A stretch of DNA of 10,681 bases. Source: Burkholderiales bacterium (GTDB lineage Bacteria; Pseudomonadota; Gammaproteobacteria; Burkholderiales; Burkholderiaceae_D). The position numbers and the translations under genes are program-made. Of the stretch, positions 6,386 through 10,681 are shown one piece after another (the first letter of the stretch is position 1; every line of letters begins with the position of its first letter). Below the pieces are notes generated by a model that did no database searches, was not told where the DNA came from, and saw nothing but the letters and a program-made list of their open reading frames with translations. Where the stretch lies: NCBI GenBank assembly GCA_028868455.1, contig JAGWUK010000053.1, positions 1-10,681 on the forward strand. Direction: 5' to 3'.

Positions 6386-6817
6386 TCAGGACGCCAGAGC
6401 GCGTTTTGTCGTCGAAGAAAGCGTCCACGACAAGCGGGCCGGTTTTCCTTTCAAGGCATCGCGCACACCGCTTAACACATGGATGGCGTCGTCACTTGAG
6501 CTGACTGTAATTTCGTTGGTCACGACACGCCAGCTGGTGTTGGTGATGCCGTCTTTTTGTTCCGTCCAGGTTTCGGTCGTCATCGCGCTCAGATGCTGGG
6601 CATTCAAGGCACGATTAAAGCTGTCGAACGCGTCTTTGCTTTCTGTTTCCATCGTGATCGAAAACCGCGCATCGCTCTTGATCGACGCCATCGTTTCCTT
6701 GACATCGCGGGCGGAATTGTCAGGCGCGTTGTCGCTGCAGCCAGTCAGGATGACAAGCGCAGACAGTAACAGTGCACTGGCGATCACTGATCCTGCTTGC
6801 TTGAACTGTAGGCGCAT
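6386..6817 (-). CDS. Small lipoprotein of unknown function
   Basis: A 143-residue predicted lipoprotein: basic N-terminus, hydrophobic 12-24 and lipobox L-T-G-C with lipidated C27, followed by a Ser/Asp/Asn-rich linker. With Ser at +2 the outer membrane is the expected destination. The mature domain (about 38-140) contains alternating hydrophobic strands and one Trp-rich stretch (WTEQKDG, TSWRVV) but matches no family I recognise. The gene converges on the binding-protein gene with a 32-bp gap and no clear terminator between. The ribosome site before ATG 6817 is weak (ACAGACAG). A good promoter lies at 6872-6900. Confidence 0.76.
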   Translation of the reverse strand: MRLQFKQAGSVIASALLLSALVILTGCSDNAPDNSARDVKETMASIKSDARFSITMETESKDAFDSFNRALNAQHLSAMTTETWTEQKDGITNTSWRVVTNEITVSSSDDAIHVLSGVRDALKGKPARLSWTLSSTTKRALAS

Positions 6818-7092
6818 ATCTGTCTGTAAAACACTGGGTTCGCCAGTCGTTTATTGAAAGAAAAGAAATATATTATATGAATGCAGGGGAATGGTGTAAT
6901 TAATACATGCATAAAAATAAATTTCATGGGTAGAACGACACACTTTTAAGCCGAATCAGGATGTTCGCCACGAATAGCGTAGTTTCATCATGTTCCGGTC
7001 GGTGGAAATCCCCCCTTGTGCTGACGACGAGAGTAAACTACGCCCCAAATCTTGTCGCATCCTGCGATACGAGCGAACGAGCGAGCATCGCC
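6818..7092. other. 275-bp divergent intergenic region and helicase leader
   Basis: The left half is AT-rich and carries the leftward lipoprotein promoter. The right half (about 6961-7092) is open in the helicase frame but looks like untranslated leader. A small hairpin, TCGCA (7055-7059) / TGCGA (7063-7067), lies about 25 nt before the helicase start. I found no convincing + strand promoter and no Shine-Dalgarno before 7093. Long structured leaders are known for deaD/csdA-type cold-shock helicase genes, but nothing here proves such regulation. Confidence 0.5.
6872..6900 (-). promoter_or_regulatory. Sigma70-like promoter for the small lipoprotein gene
   Basis: On the minus strand: ATTACA (-35, 6900-6895; 4/6), a 17-bp spacer and a perfect TATAAT (-10, 6877-6872). 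Transcription would begin near 6865, giving a leader of about 48 nt to the ATG at 6817. Confidence 0.6.
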
Positions 7093-9405
7093 ATGTCAGA
7101 AAACACCACCCCCGTTACTTTTGCCGATTTGCAACTGAGCGCGCCTTTACTGCGCGCCTTGCAAGATGTCGGTTATGAAACTCCGTCGCCGATTCAGGCG
7201 GCGACGATCCCTTACCTGCTGGATAACCGCGACGTGCTTGGACAGGCACAAACCGGTACCGGTAAAACAGCGTCATTTGCGTTGCCGATTTTGTCGCGTA
7301 TCGACATACGCCAGACTGCGCCGCAAGCCTTGGTATTGGCACCGACACGTGAACTGGCGATTCAGGTCGCCGAAGCGTTTCAGACGTATGCGCGGCATAT
7401 CCCCGGTTTTCATGTGTTGCCGATTTATGGCGGTCAGAGCTATGGCCCGCAATTATCGGCACTGCGCCGCGGCGTGCATGTTGTTGTCGGCACACCGGGT
7501 CGCGTGATTGATCACCTCGATAAAGGTTCGCTGGATTTATCGGCGCTGAAAACTCTGGTACTCGACGAAGCCGACGAAATGCTGCGCATGGGCTTTATTG
7601 ATGACGTCGAACGGATCTTGCAAGAAACGCCGGAAAGCCGCCAGACCGCCTTGTTCTCGGCGACCATGCCGTCTGCGATCAAACGCATTGCGCAAACCTA
7701 TCTGAACAAGCCAGCCGAAGTCACGATTGCTGCGAAAACCGGCACTGCCGACAATATCCGTCAACGTTACTGGCTGGTGTCCGGCATGCACAAGCTTGAT
7801 GCGTTGACGCGCATTCTGGAAGCCGAAACCTTCGACGGCATGATCATCTTTGCACGTACCAAGCTCGGTACCGAAGAACTGGCAGCCAAGCTTGATGCGC
7901 GCGGATTCTCGGTTGCAGCGATCAATGGCGACATCAACCAGCAGCAGCGCGAGCGCACGATACAACAACTGAAAGACGGCAAAATCGACATTCTGGTTGC
8001 CACCGACGTGGCCGCACGCGGGCTGGATGTCGAGCGCATCAGCCATGTGATCAACTACGACGTGCCATACGATCCGGAAAGTTATACCCATCGCATTGGT
8101 CGTACTGGCCGCGCTGGCCGCAGCGGTGAGGCGATTTTGTTCATCACGCCGCGTGAAAAAAATCTGTTGAAAGCCATCGAACGCGCTACGCGTCAGCCGG
8201 TCTCGCCACTGGAGTTGCCAACCATACAGACGGTCAATAATGTCCGTATCGCCCGTTTCAAGGATCAGATTTCAACGACTCTGGCTGAAGGCGGACTGGA
8301 AGAATTTGCTTCACTGATCGAATCCTACGAGCAGGAACACAATGTCCCGGCGCTGGAAATTGCTGCGGCACTGGCCAAAATGGCGCGCGGTGACGAGCCT
8401 TTATTGCTCGACAAAAATCGCCGTGAAACCAAGACCGACGACAGCTGGCGCGACGAACGTCCTGCCCGCGGCGAACGCAGCGAACGCCCTGCGCGTGACC
8501 GCGGCGACCGATTCGAGCGTGAAGAACGCACACCGCGCCGCGAACACAGTCCGCGCGTGGCAGAGCCCGGCATGCAGACTTATCGTATCGCGGTTGGTCA
8601 TGAGCACGGCGTCAAGCCTGGCAATATCGTCGGCGCGATTGCCAATGAAGCGAATATCGAATCGAAATTCATTGGCCGTATCGACATTTACGATGACTAC
8701 ACCATTCTCGACCTGCCAGACGATCTGCCGGCCGATATGCTCGATCATCTGAAATCGGTGCGCGTGGCTGGTCAGACTTTGCGTATCAGTGCTGAAAAAG
8801 CTGGCGCGACGAGTTCTGCGCCTGTACGTGCGCCGCGCGCTGAAACGCGTCCTGAGCGCGCTGAGCGCACACCGCGGATTACCGATGCAGCGCCTGGCAG
8901 CAAGCTGAATCAGGTCGTCGATCGCGCCTTTAGCGCCAAGGATGAAGGCGAACGTCCGGCCAAACCCAAGAAAGACAAGGTCAAAGTCAGCGTGCCGATG
9001 CAAACTTATCGTATCGAAGTGGGTAAATCCGATGCCGTGACGCCAGCCAATATCGTTGGTGCGATTGCGAATGAAGCCGGGCTGGAAGCAAAATACATCG
9101 GTCGCATTGAAATTTTCGACAGCTACAGCACACTGGATTTACCGGACGGGATGCCGAAGGAATTGCTGCAACAGTTGAAGGGTGTCTGGGTTGCTGGCAA
9201 ACAAATCCAGATCAGCGCGGTCGGCCCTTCGAGCGGGGGAATTGCGGCAGATTTTCCGGCAGGACAAAAACGCAGTGGCGGCGATCGTCGCGTTGCTGAA
9301 AAATCTGTCGGCAAGCCAGGCATGAAATCAGGCAAGCCTGCCGAACGGCGTCCTTCGAAATTCGACAAGAACAGTGGTACCTCGCGTAGCAAATCCGCTA
9401 AATAA
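7093..9405 (+). CDS. deaD: DeaD/CsdA-type DEAD-box RNA helicase with two tandem DbpA-like RNA-binding domains
   Basis: A 770-residue ATP-dependent RNA helicase acting in the cytoplasm on structured RNA, typically in ribosome assembly and mRNA turnover at low temperature. All motifs are intact: Q motif (F10 to PSPIQ 31-35), AQTGTGKT (52-59), PTRELA (84-89), TPGR (134-137), DEAD (158-161), SAT (189-191), IIFARTK (251-257), TDVAARGLD (304-312), HRIGRTGRAG (333-342). After the dimerisation-like helical segment (about 395-435) comes an Arg/Glu-rich linker (443-492), a DbpA-like domain (494-566), a second basic linker, a second DbpA-like domain (636-708) and a Lys/Arg/Ser-rich tail. E. coli DeaD (629 residues) has one such domain. 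Start ATG 7093 is chosen because SENTTPVTFADL gives the standard distance to the Q motif; the open frame upstream to 6961 would add 44 unlikely residues. Gene assignment to deaD rather than another DbpA-domain helicase is probable, not certain. Confidence 0.96.
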   Translation: MSENTTPVTFADLQLSAPLLRALQDVGYETPSPIQAATIPYLLDNRDVLGQAQTGTGKTASFALPILSRIDIRQTAPQALVLAPTRELAIQVAEAFQTYARHIPGFHVLPIYGGQSYGPQLSALRRGVHVVVGTPGRVIDHLDKGSLDLSALKTLVLDEADEMLRMGFIDDVERILQETPESRQTALFSATMPSAIKRIAQTYLNKPAEVTIAAKTGTADNIRQRYWLVSGMHKLDALTRILEAETFDGMIIFARTKLGTEELAAKLDARGFSVAAINGDINQQQRERTIQQLKDGKIDILVATDVAARGLDVERISHVINYDVPYDPESYTHRIGRTGRAGRSGEAILFITPREKNLLKAIERATRQPVSPLELPTIQTVNNVRIARFKDQISTTLAEGGLEEFASLIESYEQEHNVPALEIAAALAKMARGDEPLLLDKNRRETKTDDSWRDERPARGERSERPARDRGDRFEREERTPRREHSPRVAEPGMQTYRIAVGHEHGVKPGNIVGAIANEANIESKFIGRIDIYDDYTILDLPDDLPADMLDHLKSVRVAGQTLRISAEKAGATSSAPVRAPRAETRPERAERTPRITDAAPGSKLNQVVDRAFSAKDEGERPAKPKKDKVKVSVPMQTYRIEVGKSDAVTPANIVGAIANEAGLEAKYIGRIEIFDSYSTLDLPDGMPKELLQQLKGVWVAGKQIQISAVGPSSGGIAADFPAGQKRSGGDRRVAEKSVGKPGMKSGKPAERRPSKFDKNSGTSRSKSAK
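8572..9216 (+). repeat. Internal duplication: two DbpA-like RNA-binding domains
   Basis: Copy 1 is 8572-8790 (residues 494-566) and copy 2 is 8998-9216 (residues 636-708). Both are 73 residues and align without gaps; by hand I count 44 identities (60%). Shared blocks include MQTYRI, NIVGAIANEA, IGRI and LDLPD. The 69-residue spacer between them is Arg/Lys/Pro-rich and not repeated. Confidence 0.92.
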
Positions 9406-9427
9406 ATTAGCACATCATTTTTCGATC

Positions 9428-9447
9428 GCCATCTGCAGCCATCTGCA
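9428..9447. repeat. Two tandem copies of GCCATCTGCA
   Basis: Positions 9428-9437 and 9438-9447 are identical, between the helicase stop and its terminator. It is a short perfect duplication with no obvious role. Confidence 0.7.
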
Positions 9448-9460
9448 GTCGTCAAAACTG

Positions 9461-9501
9461 AAAAAACGCCATTCGGCTTCATGTCAGAGTGGCGTTTTTT
9501 T
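9461..9501. terminator. Bidirectional intrinsic terminator between helicase and isochorismatase-fold genes
   Basis: AAAAAACGCCA (9461-9471) pairs exactly with TGGCGTTTTTT (9490-9500); the stem can extend inward by three more pairs (one G-U). Seven T's end the + strand side and six the - side, so it can stop both the helicase transcript and the leftward hydrolase transcript, whose stop codon is at 9518. Confidence 0.93.
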
Positions 9502-9517
9502 CGTCTCAGAAATCGTC

Positions 9518-10093
9518 TTACGCTGCCTGCGTATCGAAACCCAGTTCTTCGCTGCGACGTACTTGTGCAATGCGCGGCAATATTGTGGTGATGCTGAACT
9601 GATGCATCTCGTTGTTAAAGCTGCTGCAGACATCTTCTGCGATCACCACGCGGTAGCCGAATTCCCAACCGAAGCGCGCTGTCGATTCGACGCCGAAATT
9701 TGTCGCCACCCCACCCAGCACGATGGTATTTATGCCGCGGCGTCGCAATTGCAGATCCATTTCGGTGCCAGTGAATGCGCCCCACTGGCGTTTGGTAATG
9801 TGCACATCGCCAGCTTGAGCCAGACCACTCACTAGTTCGCTCCATTCAGGCGGCAAGCCGCTGGCAGGGCGATTGGCGGGTTGATCAACCGGCTGCTTCA
9901 AGGCATCGGCATATTCTGCCGACCAGCCGACATTGACTAACACCACCGGCGCCGCAGCCGCGCGAAAGCGTCCGGCCAGTACGTTGGCGCGTGCGACTAC
10001 CTCGTCGGCGCTATATGGTGCGATTGGCTGGCTGAGAATGCCGTTTTGCAGGTCTATCAAAATCAGGGCGGTATGACGCGGATCGAGTTGCAT
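9518..10093 (-). CDS. Isochorismatase-fold hydrolase lacking the nucleophilic cysteine
   Basis: A 191-residue cytoplasmic enzyme of the isochorismatase/cysteine hydrolase superfamily. ALILIDLQNG (9-18) carries the catalytic Asp (D14); ITKRQWGAF (99-107) the catalytic Lys (K101); GGVATNFGVESTAR (127-140) is the cis-peptide and nucleophile region. Where nicotinamidases and N-carbamoyl-amidases have Cys, this protein has Gly134. Cys-less members such as PhzD and EntB hydrolyse vinyl ethers with Asp/Lys and water, so an isochorismatase-like reaction is possible; the substrate is unknown and no siderophore or phenazine genes are nearby. I chose ATG 10093 because GAGGAG lies 9 nt upstream; an in-frame ATG at 10126 would add 11 residues with no better ribosome site. 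Monocistronic, with a candidate promoter at 10201-10229. Confidence 0.92.
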   Translation of the reverse strand: MQLDPRHTALILIDLQNGILSQPIAPYSADEVVARANVLAGRFRAAAAPVVLVNVGWSAEYADALKQPVDQPANRPASGLPPEWSELVSGLAQAGDVHITKRQWGAFTGTEMDLQLRRRGINTIVLGGVATNFGVESTARFGWEFGYRVVIAEDVCSSFNNEMHQFSITTILPRIAQVRRSEELGFDTQAA

Positions 10094-10150
10094 GAGACAG
10101 AACTCCTCGTAGGGATAAAGGCACAATGGAATGCGGGTTTGCGGCTAGCT

Positions 10151-10186
10151 GGGATTGGTGAGAACGGTCACCGCAGGCTGCATCCC
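10151..10186 (-). promoter_or_regulatory. Structured leader element upstream of the isochorismatase-fold gene
   Basis: Read on the minus strand from 10186, GGGAT pairs with ATCCC as a closing helix; inside are GCA-GCC-TGC and GGTGA-CCGTTC-TCACC hairpins, making a compact three-way-junction shape. It falls within the roughly 100-nt leader predicted from the promoter at 10201-10229 and ends about 58 nt before the start codon. It matches no riboswitch consensus I know. Confidence 0.35.
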
Positions 10187-10200
10187 GGCATAAAGTTGTC

Positions 10201-10229
10201 AGAATAGCAGAGCCTGGCTTGCCTTGCAG
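10201..10229 (-). promoter_or_regulatory. Candidate extended -10 promoter for the isochorismatase-fold gene
   Basis: The minus strand reads CTGCAA (10229-10224; weak -35, 3/6), a 17-bp spacer and TATTCT (10206-10201; 4/6). TGC immediately precedes the -10, giving the extended -10 pattern TGnTATTCT. Predicted start near 10194. Confidence 0.4.
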
Positions 10230-10280
10230 TGGCGCGCCAGTCAATCGTGAGATAAGCATATTTTTCTGTAAATTTGTAGT

Positions 10281-10310
10281 TTGACTACTTTTATGAGTTT
10301 AACCAATACT
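10281..10310 (+). promoter_or_regulatory. Weak candidate + strand promoter in the AT-rich right-end region
   Basis: TTGACT (10281-10286), an 18-bp spacer, then AATACT (10305-10310; 4/6). A second candidate is TTGAAG (10424-10429), 17 bp, TATCTT (10447-10452). Either would feed the orphan terminator at 10627-10662, giving RNAs of about 345 or 205 nt. Confidence 0.3.
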
Positions 10311-10458
10311 GAAAATGGCAGCGTTTTTATGGATTTCCTTGCTTAACCGGACGTGTTGAGCTCTTTATCAACAAGATTTTTTCAATGAGACACTGAGGCA
10401 AGATAAGTTTTTCAGAATTTTTATTGAAGGAATGATCTTGGTGATGTATCTTAACTAC

Positions 10459-10662
10459 AAATCTGTGTGTTTCAGGGTGGGCAGAAAAGAAAAAACAAAA
10501 AGTGCGAATCTGCTCAAGCGAACATAGAAGCATCGCAACGATGTGCCATGTCGCAAAACAGAGGTGAGCAAGCCATTGCTGGTCCGGTTAATCAAGAGTA
10601 GTTGCAGTGAGTCGCGTCTAGCGTTGCGCCGCAGAGTAGCAATATTCTGTGGCGTTTTTTTT
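10459..10662 (+). ncRNA. Possible small RNA ending at an orphan intrinsic terminator
   Basis: A strong + strand terminator closes a stretch with no convincing protein gene, and the candidate promoter TTGAAG-17-TATCTT (10424-10452) would start a transcript near 10459, making about 204 nt. A CATCG-CAA-CGATG hairpin lies within it (around 10530-10545). No known RNA family (6S, 4.5S, tmRNA, RNase P) is recognisable. The 5' end is uncertain; a start near 10317 is the alternative. Confidence 0.3.
10627..10662 (+). terminator. Intrinsic terminator with no obvious gene upstream
   Basis: CGCCGCAGA (10627-10635) pairs with TCTGTGGCG (10646-10654) over nine bases with one G-U, around a 10-nt loop, followed by eight T's (10655-10662). 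The left flank has no A-run, so it works only rightwards. The nearest + gene upstream is the helicase, which already has its own terminator 1.1 kb away. Confidence 0.85.
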
Positions 10663-10681
10663 GTCTGTACGAATGAGGACG

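Larger units (their letters stand above)
10094..10681. other. 588-bp region without a convincing protein gene
   Basis: The first 140 bp are the leader and promoter of the leftward hydrolase. From 10261 to 10500 a hand count gives 79 G+C in 240 bases (33%), far below the neighbouring coding DNA. Open frames here are short and lack good ribosome sites. The right end holds the orphan + terminator. A small palindrome, GTAGT-TTG-ACTAC, lies at 10276-10288. Confidence 0.6.

Noticed and set aside
6961..7092. 44-residue N-terminal extension of the helicase from ATG 6961
   Set aside because: No ribosome site, low-complexity composition, and helicase homologues begin close to the Q motif as from ATG 7093.
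8401..9003. 200-codon minus-strand frame inside the helicase gene
   Set aside because: Antisense shadow of the Arg-rich helicase C-terminus; all helicase motifs are on +.
10276..10288. GTAGT-TTG-ACTAC palindrome as an operator
   Set aside because: Short (5-bp arms) in AT-rich DNA, upstream of the predicted leftward promoter; no regulator gene nearby to link it to.
10432..10527. 31-codon + strand frame preceded by GAAGGA
   Set aside because: GAAGGA touches the first ATG (no spacing), and the later ATG at 10444 overlaps a candidate -10 element. Too short and unconserved to call.
10327..10533. 68-codon minus-strand frame in the AT-rich region
   Set aside because: No Shine-Dalgarno and no recognisable domain or signal peptide; frames of this length arise by chance.
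1..10681. Mobile element, prophage, CRISPR or toxin-antitoxin system
   Set aside because: No transposase or integrase motifs, no terminal inverted repeats with target duplication, no regularly spaced repeats, and no tRNA-adjacent duplication seen on either strand.

Overview
The window looks like chromosomal core sequence from a betaproteobacterium, most likely Burkholderiales and possibly Oxalobacteraceae. This is inferred from moderate GC coding DNA, the gene styles (EamA permease, DeaD-type helicase with DbpA-like domains, CocE/NonD hydrolase) and GCTACAAT-type -10 elements. The species cannot be fixed from the sequence alone. I see no tRNA, rRNA, CRISPR array, transposase or phage gene.

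Layout, left to right. A 5' fragment of an exported or lipoprotein-like protein runs leftwards off the window (1-313). After a 347-bp gap comes an EamA/DMT permease on + (661-1524). It faces a secreted CocE/NonD serine hydrolase on - (1662-3635) across a bidirectional terminator. Upstream of the hydrolase on the same strand is a GGDEF-domain protein (3845-4504) whose active site is destroyed but whose c-di-GMP inhibitory site (RxxD) is kept. The 209 bp between these two genes holds an 11-bp-arm hairpin and a 69-codon + strand ORF with a perfect ribosome binding site. Divergent from the GGDEF gene is a + operon: a PLP enzyme of the D-cysteine desulfhydrase/ACC deaminase family (4627-5559), overlapped by one base (TAATG) with a periplasmic family-3 solute-binding protein (5559-6353). 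A small lipoprotein gene on - (6386-6817) follows, with a good promoter in an AT-rich gap. Next is a 770-residue DEAD-box RNA helicase on + (7093-9405) with two tandem DbpA-like RNA-binding domains. It ends at a bidirectional terminator shared with an isochorismatase-fold hydrolase on - (9518-10093), which has a structured leader. The last 588 bp contain no convincing protein gene, are only about one-third GC over 10261-10500, and end in a strong + strand intrinsic terminator with no gene to serve.

Functional links. The desulfhydrase-like enzyme and binding protein are translationally coupled, and the pairing recalls the E. coli arrangement of dcyD beside the cystine-binding protein gene, but no permease is present here. 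The other genes look like independent units. The items most worth a second look are the degenerate GGDEF protein as a probable c-di-GMP receptor, the duplicated RNA-binding domain of the helicase, the orphan terminator/possible small RNA at the right end, and the well-signposted small ORF at 3654-3863.
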